64,000 nucleotides of DNA. It comes from Saprospiraceae bacterium (GTDB taxonomy: Bacteria > Bacteroidota > Bacteroidia > Chitinophagales > Saprospiraceae). Positions 51,660 to 59,366 of the stretch are shown one piece after another. The stretch is from NCBI GenBank assembly GCA_020629845.1, contig JAHDCQ010000002.1:1-64000 (forward strand), in the 5' to 3' direction. The translations under genes and the position numbers were made by a program. The notes below the pieces were generated by a model. The model worked only from the letters and a program-made list of their open reading frames with translations, ran no database searches and had not been told where the DNA came from. Each line of letters opens with the position of its first letter. The stretch's first letter is position 1.

Positions 51660-52729
51660 CACGCAATCTCCCCACCACAACTCGAACCCGCGCCTGCTGT
51701 ACAACCATAGCAATGCTGATTCAGTACAATGGGACGGTTTTGCAAGCTTGCTATGTCAAAATCATTCAAATGTTGTCCCTTGGCTGCCACTTTTAGGTCA
51801 AGCATCTGATTGAAATCACAATCATAGAGATAGCCATCCCAACTTACGGAAATCGTATTGCGGCACATCAATCCATCTACCGTAGCAGGATTGTAGGCTT
51901 CCACCAGCTTTTCCATGTATTCCGCATAATTGCCTGATTGCAATAAATAGTCCAAAAAGCGACTAATCGGTAGATTCGTAATCGCATATAGACTATTAAA
52001 ATCAATGGCATATTTGCGTTTCAATTGCCGTTTAAATTCCGCTTGCAAGGTCTCTTGCGAAGCAGGCAAGAATGCCCCCGAAGGGTTATAAACTAAGTCC
52101 AGCGTTAGCCCTGTGCCTTCCTTGCCATAGCCTACTGCATTCAGCATTTTTAGAGCTTGAATAGAAGCCTCAAAAACACCATCACCGCGCTGACTATCAG
52201 TGCGACTTTTGCTAAAGTAGGGTAGAGAGGATACCACTTGCACCTGATGCTGCGCTAAAAAATCAGGCAAATCATGGTACTTTTTATTGGCGACTACAAT
52301 CGTCAAATTGCAGCGATCAATCACTTTTTTGCCGAGTTTTCGTACCTCTGCCACAAACCAGCGAAAATGCGGATTCATTTCTGGCGCGCCACCCGTAATA
52401 TCTACGGTGTGGATGCTTGGCACGCTTGCTATGATATCCAAGCAGCGTTCTAGTGTGGCTTTATCCATATTTTCCTCCTTGCGATCAGGCCCCGCATCTA
52501 CATGACAGTGCGCGCAAGTCTGATTGCAGAGCTTACCAATATTGATTTGGAAAATCTCTAGTGGTACTGGTTTTAAGTCTGTATAGCCATTCGAGGCAAT
52601 AGTGTCCACAAATTTTGGAAATTGGGCATCGGTAGCTTGTTTCCCATTCAGTACTTGAAGCTGAAAAAACGTATCCGACAGTCCATCACCTCTCGATTTC
52701 AGCGATTTACTACGTTGCTTAATTGCCAT
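51659..52729 (-). CDS. arsS: Radical SAM protein of the arsenosugar biosynthesis (ArsS) family
   Basis: 356 aa. ArsS is thought to attach the deoxyadenosyl group to methylated arsenic in arsenosugar synthesis. The radical-SAM cluster motif is CNQTCAHC (Cys68, Cys72, Cys75), followed by ITGGAPEMNPHF and the C-terminal SPASM-like cluster with CRNTISVSWDGYLYDCDFNQ and CYGCTAGAGSSCGG. In some relatives the last Cys is selenocysteine; here all are Cys codons. It is followed on the same strand by the peroxidase-like gene upstream (52795-53130). ArsM, the methyltransferase of that pathway, is not in the window. Confidence 0.85.
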   Translation of the reverse strand: MAIKQRSKSLKSRGDGLSDTFFQLQVLNGKQATDAQFPKFVDTIASNGYTDLKPVPLEIFQINIGKLCNQTCAHCHVDAGPDRKEENMDKATLERCLDIIASVPSIHTVDITGGAPEMNPHFRWFVAEVRKLGKKVIDRCNLTIVVANKKYHDLPDFLAQHQVQVVSSLPYFSKSRTDSQRGDGVFEASIQALKMLNAVGYGKEGTGLTLDLVYNPSGAFLPASQETLQAEFKRQLKRKYAIDFNSLYAITNLPISRFLDYLLQSGNYAEYMEKLVEAYNPATVDGLMCRNTISVSWDGYLYDCDFNQMLDLKVAAKGQHLNDFDIASLQNRPIVLNQHCYGCTAGAGSSCGGEIA

Positions 52730-52734
52730 GCTTT

Positions 52735-52793
52735 TTGAATGATGAGCTATGAATGATGAGTAATTTTATTCATCACTCATCATTCATCACTCG
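52735..52793. repeat. Simple GATGAGCTATGAATGATGAG repeat
   Basis: Tandem-like ATGATGAG and its reverse complement CATCACTCATCATTCATCACT, between the two arsenosugar-type genes. It resembles 21430-21487. Confidence 0.65.
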
Positions 52794-52794
52794 T

Positions 52795-53130
52795 TTACAT
52801 ACTTAATTTCTTCACATGATTCATCATCTGTACACCATTCACGAGAGTTGCGCCGCCTTTTATGGCTGCTGCTACGTGTATGGCTTCCATCATTTGCTCC
52901 TCATCTGCGCCTTTTTCTAGGCAAGTAGAAGAATAGGCATCAATGCAGTAGGGGCAAGCCTCGGCATGTGCTACGGCTAGTGCGATAAGTGCTTTTTCGC
53001 GCTCCGTGAGTGCGCCTTCCTTGAATACCTCTCCGTACCAATCGAAGAATTTTTTGCCCATTGCTTCCTGCCATTCGGTGATATTTCCGAATTTTTTTAA
53101 ATCGGCAGGGTCGAAATATTTTTTTTCCAT
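52795..53130 (-). CDS. Arsenosugar-associated carboxymuconolactone-decarboxylase-like protein
   Basis: 111 aa from ATG 53130 (MEKKYFDPADLKKFG); the frame is open beyond it only because it crosses a mobile element. The AhpD/CMD fold shows a redox-type CPYC (EACPYCIDAYSS) and a helical tail KGGATLVNGVQMMNHV. Members adjacent to arsS are annotated as arsenosugar biosynthesis-associated peroxidase-like proteins. Lies 65 bp upstream of arsS on the same strand. The element at 53143-53174 with its duplicated flanks sits 4 bp before the start codon. Confidence 0.82.
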   Translation of the reverse strand: MEKKYFDPADLKKFGNITEWQEAMGKKFFDWYGEVFKEGALTEREKALIALAVAHAEACPYCIDAYSSTCLEKGADEEQMMEAIHVAAAIKGGATLVNGVQMMNHVKKLSM

Positions 53131-53142
53131 ACTGGATAATTT

Positions 53143-53174
53143 GGTTCTCTGACCACCAAAGTTGTCAGAGAACG
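53143..53174. mobile_element. Short form of family A element with 8-bp duplication
   Basis: 32 bp: GGTTCTCTGAC, a CACCAAAG spacer and TTGTCAGAGAACG, i.e. the two ends of the family A element without the 78-bp interior. It is flanked by exact GATAATTT (53135-53142 and 53175-53182). The element stands 4 bp upstream of the CMD-like start codon and so inside its leader. Confidence 0.8.
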
Positions 53175-53310
53175 GATAATTTTTGCACAATAGTACGCTT
53201 ATTTGCTTTATTCTGTTGGTCTTTTTGAGGACAGCTTGTAGAGATTGTATCCAAATTGGTGCTATATTCAGCGTAAACCTAGGATAAATAGCTGCTCCTT
53301 TTTGATAGAA

Positions 53311-53406
53311 TAGGTAGTTAAGTGTAAATACTTTCCGCTACTATTGGCTGCCATTCAAAAAAATCAACTCAATAGCAACAGGAAATTATTTATACTCGAC
53401 TACTTA
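53311..53406. repeat. 96-bp palindromic element, family B (copy 2, inverted)
   Basis: Same length as 37054-37149; its reverse complement shares TAAGTAGT, ATTTCC, AGTTGATTTTTTTGAA, GCAGCC, GGAAA and CTTAACTAC in the same order. The arms have diverged, but pairing remains. Placed upstream of the thioredoxin-like lipoprotein gene. Confidence 0.75.
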
Positions 53407-53447
53407 CAATATATTCGCGTACAATTTTTTACCAAATCTGTATCATT

Positions 53448-54014
53448 ATGCTTCCTGTGAAAGTGCTATTTAGAGGCTTATTTTTTACTGCTATTGTACT
53501 GTCTTTACTCATCAATTGTAATAGTCAAATTGCTCCAAAAAGGGTGAATTGGGTGGATTGGAACGATTGGGCCGCTAAAGAAGCCCTCGGCAATAAGAAA
53601 GGATTCGTCTGGATTCATTCGCCTGAGTGCGATGATTGTAAAGAAATGGGACGCACTACTTTTGGGCATCCAGTAATCATTGATTATTTGAATGAACATT
53701 ATCATGCCGCAAAATTAGACGTGCATTTTGAAGGAGATATAAATACCAAAGGGAAGACATGGAAGTATATCAACAATATTGGCGCTGGTGGTTATCATCA
53801 GTTGGCTGCGTCGCTCTTAGGTAGGCAGTTTGGAGAACAAATTAGCTACCCTTCCGTTGTGTTTCTAGATGAAAACTTCAACTCCATAGTACCTATCAGC
53901 CAACAACTCACAACCGAAGAACTAGAGCTATTACTGGTTTTCGTAGAGGAAGAACACTTCAAAACAATGGATATAGAGCAGTTCAAACAGCAATTTGTAT
54001 CTAAGATTAAATAA
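53448..54014 (+). CDS. Thioredoxin-fold lipoprotein (CDDC)
   Basis: 188 aa. Lipobox LLINC (Cys24). Thioredoxin motif PECDDCKEMG with active-site CDDC (61-64), insert KGKTWKYINNIGAGGYHQLA and cis-Pro region ISYPSVVFLDEN. Shares the insert pattern with the CRWC protein at 21827, so the pair is paralogous. CDDC with two aspartates is uncommon and would shift redox properties. Probably an envelope disulfide reductase or isomerase; monocistronic. Confidence 0.82.
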   Translation: MLPVKVLFRGLFFTAIVLSLLINCNSQIAPKRVNWVDWNDWAAKEALGNKKGFVWIHSPECDDCKEMGRTTFGHPVIIDYLNEHYHAAKLDVHFEGDINTKGKTWKYINNIGAGGYHQLAASLLGRQFGEQISYPSVVFLDENFNSIVPISQQLTTEELELLLVFVEEEHFKTMDIEQFKQQFVSKIK

Positions 54015-54036
54015 ATATATTTTTTATTAATATTAA

Positions 54037-54068
54037 TTTTGTGTTTTTATAATCCCTTTTTATATTTG
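54037..54068 (+). promoter_or_regulatory. Promoter of the 54386 operon
   Basis: TTTTG (54037-54041), 19 bp, TATATTTG (54061-54068), an exact Bacteroidota layout. It gives a leader of about 310 nt with motif GTACGTAGAAT at 54083-54093. The leader has no ORF and no clear terminator. Matches the promoter at 58560-58590. Confidence 0.75.
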
Positions 54069-54385
54069 CAATTAGGTATAGGGTACGTAGAATAAATTTA
54101 GAAGTCAACAAACAAAGCTCATCACACACATCCTTACCTTAATATTTTTAATTCAAATTCATTTTTATAGCTCTCTCTATTCAATTCTGTATTTTCTGTA
54201 TGATTTATCTCATACAATAACACTAGCCGTTTTACTTAACCTATCTGCTACTATTTAGACTGGAAATTTCAAATATTAAATACACTTATATGTATTGTCT
54301 GCTATCAGTTTTGCTGATGCATACAACGCTATTTATATGGTGCATTATAGTCATGTTGGTGTGCTATACATAAATCATAAATCTT
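54069..54385 (+). promoter_or_regulatory. Long 5' leader of the first twin operon
   Basis: About 310 nt, AT-rich, no gene. It begins with GGGTACGTAGAATAAATTTAG (54081-54101), a sequence matched in the 58590-58931 leader. Later parts differ. It may carry RNA-level control; none can be assigned. Confidence 0.45.
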
Positions 54386-54745
54386 ATGAAGAAAATATTC
54401 TCTTTAGCTGTGTTCTTGTTTGCATTGGGAGTATACACTAATGCTCAGAACACTATCAGAACACCTGATGCAATTGCGAGGACTTCAATTAATCTTGCTG
54501 AGGTCACACCTGATCAGCTACAGGCAATTGCACAACGCTCTAATATATTGCAAGCAGGTGAACTTTCAGGCGATTTGTCAAATGCTGGACTCAAAAATAA
54601 TGATGAGATGCGCCAATTGCGTAGAAATGAGCAGTATTGGGCAGAGCAAGTGGAGACACTAGAAAACGGTAGTGTAGCGTATTACCGTGCTGCGGAGATG
54701 CTCCATTTAGTAAGAACAAGAATGGAGCGTATTGAAAATAAATAA
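54386..54745 (+). CDS. Small secreted helical protein (twin operon 1)
   Basis: 119 aa; unknown family. Signal peptide (MKKIFSLAVFLFALGVYTNA) and a mature part of about 98 residues. The C-terminal half (about 70-119) is a predicted coiled coil rich in Glu, Arg and Leu (MRQLRRNEQYWAEQVETLEN; LHLVRTRMERIENK). It precedes a large T9SS cargo gene by 18 bp, so it is co-expressed; the layout is repeated at 58932/59367. A role as chaperone or partner of the cargo is inference. Confidence 0.7.
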   Translation: MKKIFSLAVFLFALGVYTNAQNTIRTPDAIARTSINLAEVTPDQLQAIAQRSNILQAGELSGDLSNAGLKNNDEMRQLRRNEQYWAEQVETLENGSVAYYRAAEMLHLVRTRMERIENK

Positions 54746-54763
54746 AAAGCAATCAAGAATAAT

Positions 54764-56476
54764 TTGACAATGAAAAAACTACTACTATACTCACTTTTGC
54801 TTAGCTGTTTCGCAATTCCTGCGAACTCTTTTGCACAGTGTGCTGCTACTTGTGCGGCTGCGATGGGTGGAGGCTGCAATTTTGCAGAATTTCCAACTGG
54901 AATGCCGCCAGCTACCTATGAAGACATTCAGATGGCAGGTGGTGAAAATACCTTCCCAGCTATTGATGTATCTGGTGGTGCTGTATCAGTAACACAGTGC
55001 TTCGAATATACCCATACTGCGAGTACAGCCGTATTTACGGTATTGACAGGCACTTCTACTACAGAGGTAGGTGATATGGATATGATGAATGAATGTGGCA
55101 GTACCATTACAGAAGTAGAGATATTTGATGCTGCTTGTACATCACTATCTACAGGTTCAGCTAGTTTTGGAGGTGCTACTATGGGGACTACTTATATTAT
55201 TTGTGTGACAGCGGAAGCAGATAATGGCACCGCAGAAGGTATGTGCGAATTTAATGCAATGGCACCTTCTGTAACACCAGTAGCTTGTGCTACTACCGAA
55301 GCTTCGGTAGATGCTGTTTGTACGGATGATCCCTTTACTGTAGATTTAATGAATTGTACCGCTAATGATGATCCACAGGAATCATTCCTATTGGTATACG
55401 ATTTTGATTTTAATACACCAGAGACAGCACAGGAAATATATGATGATATAGTAGGGGCAGTTGACGATCCAGATTTAGTTTTTGCTGGTGATATTTCTGG
55501 TTGTGATGGTGCAGGTTTTACACTTTTACAAGGCTTTACTGTAGATAACTGTTTCGGAGCAATTGTTGATTTATATCTAGTACCTGCTGATTTAGACTTG
55601 GGGCAAGTTGATAGAGGTTGCCCTATTACAGGTCCTGTATCTTTATTAGTACTTTCGGATGCTTCTGCTTTTTCTGTGACGACTACTGCACCAGTATGTG
55701 ACGGTACACCAGGGCAGGCACAACTTATTGCACCAGATGGTATGACGGTATGTGCTACCGTAGATGGTACAGCAGGTACTGACCAACCAGTAGGTTGTAT
55801 GACAGATATGGATGCGGTACTAGCTTGGGACTTTACGACTTACTTCGATGACTGGACTGCAGCAGGTGTAAGCTGTGATATAGAACCTGCCAATGTATCA
55901 GGTATGTTGATGGATGACTGTGTATGCGTACCCGTAGAACTACTCTATGTGAAAGCAGAAGAGCAGGGGGTAACTAACCTAATCACTTGGGCAACAGCTA
56001 CCGAGCTAGACAATAGCCACTTTGAGGTGGAACGTTCAGTAGATGGACAGAAGTACGAACCAATTGGTAAAGTAGATGGTGCAGGGACTACTGTGGAAGA
56101 GCAGCGTTATGAATTCGTAGATGCAAATCCATCTGCTCTAGCTTACTATCGCTTGAAGCAAGTAGATTTCGCTGGTACGTTCGAGTATTCGGATGTAGTA
56201 GTAGTGGATAGAAAAAATGCTGGCAAAGGTATCGTGGAAGTTTATCCTGTACCTACTGCCGATGACTTAAATGTACAATACGAAGTGAATCAGAGCAGAG
56301 ATGTAGTCTTCACGCTCACGGATGTACTGGGGCGCGTATTAAGTCGTCAAGTAGTAGAAGCTAATCAAGGTTTGAACTACCTAAGCTTTGATATGACACA
56401 ACAAACAACAGGATTATACTTCTTGACATACAGCGACGGCATTACAGAACAAACCCGTCGCGTATTGAAGAATTAA
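54764..56476 (+). CDS. T9SS cargo protein with C-terminal sorting domain (twin operon 1)
   Basis: 570 aa. Signal peptide (ends SFAQ), Cys-rich beta-sandwich-like region with Thr/Asp repeats (about 25-390), linker CVPVELLYVKAEE, a Fn3-like/PKD-type segment (NLITWATATELDNSHFEVER, YRLKQVDFAGTFEYSD), and a T9SS type A sorting domain (about 490-570: VEVYPVPT...VVFTLTDVLGRVLS...GLYFLTYSDG). Its C-terminal about 180 residues are nearly the same as in the 59367 gene. Secreted or cell-surface; the N-terminal function is unknown. Confidence 0.85.
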   Translation: MTMKKLLLYSLLLSCFAIPANSFAQCAATCAAAMGGGCNFAEFPTGMPPATYEDIQMAGGENTFPAIDVSGGAVSVTQCFEYTHTASTAVFTVLTGTSTTEVGDMDMMNECGSTITEVEIFDAACTSLSTGSASFGGATMGTTYIICVTAEADNGTAEGMCEFNAMAPSVTPVACATTEASVDAVCTDDPFTVDLMNCTANDDPQESFLLVYDFDFNTPETAQEIYDDIVGAVDDPDLVFAGDISGCDGAGFTLLQGFTVDNCFGAIVDLYLVPADLDLGQVDRGCPITGPVSLLVLSDASAFSVTTTAPVCDGTPGQAQLIAPDGMTVCATVDGTAGTDQPVGCMTDMDAVLAWDFTTYFDDWTAAGVSCDIEPANVSGMLMDDCVCVPVELLYVKAEEQGVTNLITWATATELDNSHFEVERSVDGQKYEPIGKVDGAGTTVEEQRYEFVDANPSALAYYRLKQVDFAGTFEYSDVVVVDRKNAGKGIVEVYPVPTADDLNVQYEVNQSRDVVFTLTDVLGRVLSRQVVEANQGLNYLSFDMTQQTTGLYFLTYSDGITEQTRRVLKN

Positions 56477-56514
56477 AGCTTCATAAGATATATAGTTTTT
56501 TATAGCAATAATAT

Positions 56515-56556
56515 TGAGCCGCTTTGTGTATGTACATGAAGCGGCTTTTAATTTTT
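56515..56556 (+). terminator. Terminator of twin operon 1
   Basis: Stem AGCCGCTT / AAGCGGCT (56517-56524, 56539-56546) with additional TGTA/TACA pairing, followed by TTTAATTTTTT. Confidence 0.8.
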
Positions 56557-56582
56557 TGCGCGTAAATTAACGTATTCAATTA

Positions 56583-56612
56583 TTGCCCAAGAATGGCATT
56601 GCTGTATATTTG
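56583..56612 (+). promoter_or_regulatory. Promoter of the arylsulfotransferase-like gene
   Basis: TTG (56583-56585), 19 bp, TATATTTG (56605-56612), leader about 15 nt. Confidence 0.6.
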
Positions 56613-56632
56613 CTCCATAAAATTAATAGTCT

Positions 56633-58312
56633 ATGAAACATATTATTAGTACAGTTTTCGCTTTTATACTATCAGCTACTTGTTTACTTGCCCAGAACAC
56701 CGTAGGCTTACTCTCTTATCAGCCTGCCCAAACCTACGATGGCTATAATCTCGTCTATCCGCATAATCAGCCCAATGTTTATTTATTGGATAATTGCGGC
56801 GAAGTGGTACATAGCTGGGAGTCCGACGCTGACCGTCGGCCAGGCAATATGGCATACCTACGCGAAGATGGTCGTATTGTGATGACTTCCCGCGATAGGA
56901 CAGTGGCAAACGACCCGATATGGGCAGGTGGTGGTGGTGCGACCATCGAAATTCGGGATTGGGATAATAATGTAGAATGGAGCTATACCCTCAATGATTC
57001 CTTGCGTCGGCTGCATCACGATATAGCCTTAATAGAAAAGGAAGACGGATTTAATGTTTTAGCCATTGCATGGGAAAAGAAAAACCTAACAGAAGTAATA
57101 GCCGTCGGCCGCGATACCGCAGTGCTGGAACAAGCCGAAATGTGGCCCGACTATATTTTTGAAATCAATCCTGACACCGATGAAATCGTATGGGAATGGC
57201 ACGCTTGGGATCACTTGGTGCAAGACTTTGATGACACCAAACCCAACTTTGGTGAGATCGCTGAACATCCCAACCGTATCAATATCAATTACGATTTTTC
57301 GGGTACAGGCGATCCCGATTGGATGCACTCCAACGCGCTAGACTATGATCCTGTCAATCGGCACATACTGCTCTGTGTACCCACTTTCCATGAAGTTTGG
57401 GTGATAGATCATACTACTACCACCGAGCAGGCAGCGAGTGACCGAGGTGGCTTTGGCGGACGTGGCGGCGATTTGCTTTATCGTTGGGGCAACCCCGCGG
57501 CTTATAATAGTGGCACTGCCGAAGACCAACGCTTATTCTATCCGCACGATGCGCATTTTATAGATGATTTCATTGATTTTTTCGACCCCAATTATGGTAA
57601 AATAGCAGTATTCAACAATCGAGTAGGAGCAAACTTCTCGACCGTCAATATTTTTAATCCCAATTTTGATATGTATGAAGGAGCGTTCCCTTTTGAAGCG
57701 GGTAAATACCTACCCAATGAGTTCTCCCGAACCGAAGTACATCCCATAGATTCCAGCCTCATGTGGTCTACGGGACTTTCTAGTGTACAGTACCTTCCCA
57801 ATAGTAACTTACTGATATGCGTAGGTCGCTTTGGCTATACCTTCGAGCTGACACCCGATGGCGAAATCGTGTGGGAATACAAAACCCCCATCCGCATGGG
57901 CGGCTTCGTGGAGCAAGGCGATTCTTTGGAGATAAACAACAACCTCACCTTCCGCCTCAAACGCCTTCCTACGGACTATGCCGCTTTCGAGGGGCGCGAA
58001 CTGAGTCCGAAAGGCTGGCTAGAGCGCAATCCAGATAGCCTTTTCTGTGAGCAGATTCTACCTGTTGAGGACTTATTAGAAAACTATGGCTTGCAACTAT
58101 ACCCCAATCCCGCTAATGAGATGCTTACCCTCGAATGGGATGCGGGACTCTATATAGACCTAGAAATTTTTGACCTGATGGGCCGCCCTGTAGTGCAAGC
58201 CATGCGCCTCACAGGAGGGCGTAAATATATTGATACTTCTTCCTTTGTGGCAGGCATGTATTTTATTCGTATCAATCAGAAAGAGGCTGGACGGTTTTTG
58301 GTCACACATTAA
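56633..58312 (+). CDS. Aryl-sulfate sulfotransferase-like protein with T9SS domain
   Basis: 559 aa. Signal peptide (ends LLAQ), a beta-propeller of the ASST type with DNCGEVVHSWESD (about 53-65), GRIVMTSRDRT, HHDIALIEKEDG and NALDYDPVNRHILL, and a C-terminal T9SS sorting domain (about 480-559: LQLYPNPANEMLTLEWD). ASST enzymes transfer sulfate between phenols through an active-site His; several His are candidates (HHDI near 126-129; HDAHF near 305). Transport by T9SS places it outside the cell. Single gene between the twin operons. Confidence 0.83.
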   Translation: MKHIISTVFAFILSATCLLAQNTVGLLSYQPAQTYDGYNLVYPHNQPNVYLLDNCGEVVHSWESDADRRPGNMAYLREDGRIVMTSRDRTVANDPIWAGGGGATIEIRDWDNNVEWSYTLNDSLRRLHHDIALIEKEDGFNVLAIAWEKKNLTEVIAVGRDTAVLEQAEMWPDYIFEINPDTDEIVWEWHAWDHLVQDFDDTKPNFGEIAEHPNRININYDFSGTGDPDWMHSNALDYDPVNRHILLCVPTFHEVWVIDHTTTTEQAASDRGGFGGRGGDLLYRWGNPAAYNSGTAEDQRLFYPHDAHFIDDFIDFFDPNYGKIAVFNNRVGANFSTVNIFNPNFDMYEGAFPFEAGKYLPNEFSRTEVHPIDSSLMWSTGLSSVQYLPNSNLLICVGRFGYTFELTPDGEIVWEYKTPIRMGGFVEQGDSLEINNNLTFRLKRLPTDYAAFEGRELSPKGWLERNPDSLFCEQILPVEDLLENYGLQLYPNPANEMLTLEWDAGLYIDLEIFDLMGRPVVQAMRLTGGRKYIDTSSFVAGMYFIRINQKEAGRFLVTH

Positions 58313-58931
58313 ATTAAGTTTTAATTTGATGTTATTAACATAACATTTTCTACATAAATGCAAGCTATATTAGAGTTATAGTTTGCATTTATGTTTTACT
58401 ACAAATAAATTTATTCAAAAAAATATATTGATAAAATTTAATTATATAATAATTTGGTTATTAGTTTTTTTATCTCATTTTAATTTACTTATTTCTGTAT
58501 AAGAAACTACAAACCAATGATTTATAAAAATAAAAATATGTTCTAACTCCTAAAATCTCTTTGTAGTGACATCCATATACTATATATTTGCCCGTAAGAG
58601 TACGTGGGATTATACTATAGAGAGTACGTAGAATTTATATTAGAAAGGAGCATAAAGTCAGTAAGTCTATTAAAAACTTCACTTCTTTTCCAAACCTCTC
58701 TTCAATTTTCCTGCACCATTTTTTTTCAAGGATAACTTTATTTTGATTGGCATGTATGTATAGCACTTGTGGCTATCCTTGTATTCGTTTTACGCCTACT
58801 TGCACATAACCGATTATATTTCATTGATTATTCGCATATCTTAAATGATGGTTTAAGATGTGCCTAAAATACGTTTGACTATAGTGTCATTCAAATTATA
58901 TTATTTTCTCACTATCACATTTTTAAAGTTC
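58313..58931 (+). promoter_or_regulatory. Promoter and long 5' leader of the second twin operon
   Basis: TTTG (58560-58563), 19 bp, TATATTTG (58583-58590), matching 54037-54068. GTACGTGGGAT at 58600-58610 and GTACGTAGAAT at 58624-58634 are a direct repeat; a leader of about 335 nt follows without a gene. 58313-58559 is AT-rich with nothing recognised, apart from a short TTTGCATTTATG / CATAAATGCAAG-like inverted pair near 58355-58396. Confidence 0.6.
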
Positions 58932-59327
58932 ATGAAAAAGAATATTTCATTGCTTTTGAAGTATGTGGTTGCCATAGTCGCAATTACACTTTATTTCTCC
59001 GCAGAGACACAAGCACAAACTAAGCAATCAGGTGCTACGCCTAGTACATCTACATATGCTGAATCAACTTCTCCTGTTGTTAGTAAGTCTGTGAGTTCTG
59101 CTGCTACTGCACCAAGTAGTGAATCAACAACTATAGCTACGCCTAAAGGAAATTACCCTGCTGGAACAAGCAAAATCATGGGTACAGGTCCTGGCCTTGT
59201 TGATGACATTGAGCAATTACAAAGTCAGCTAGAGAGGGTAAATGCTAAAATTGCTAGAAATGCAGATAATACAAAATTACTAGCAGAAAGAAATCGCTTA
59301 GAAGCATTAATAGCAGCAAAGCAATAA
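58932..59327 (+). CDS. Small secreted helical protein (twin operon 2)
   Basis: 131 aa from ATG 58932 (signal peptide MKKNISLLLKYVVAIVAITL, cleavage after TQAQ); the frame extends to 58860 but has no signal. Mature part: Ser/Thr/Ala-rich linker (about 30-90) followed by a coiled coil DIEQLQSQLERVNAKIARNA / NTKLLAERNRLEALIAAKQ. Like the protein at 54386 in size, position and helical C-terminus, but not obviously homologous by sequence. 39 bp before the large cargo gene. Confidence 0.68.
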   Translation: MKKNISLLLKYVVAIVAITLYFSAETQAQTKQSGATPSTSTYAESTSPVVSKSVSSAATAPSSESTTIATPKGNYPAGTSKIMGTGPGLVDDIEQLQSQLERVNAKIARNADNTKLLAERNRLEALIAAKQ

Positions 59328-59366
59328 GAACTATCATAATTCTCACTTTTAAAACGTAAGTCAAAA

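Larger units (their letters stand above)
53131..53447. other. Intergenic region with two palindromic elements
   Basis: No gene. Contains the 32-bp family A short form (53143-53174) with its 8-bp duplication and the 96-bp family B element (53311-53406). The region is a divergent promoter zone for the CMD-like gene and the thioredoxin-like lipoprotein gene. Confidence 0.6.

Noticed and set aside
53143-53190. Longer N-terminus for the CMD-like protein
   Set aside because: The frame runs through the 32-bp element and its duplication; homologues start at MEKKYFDP.
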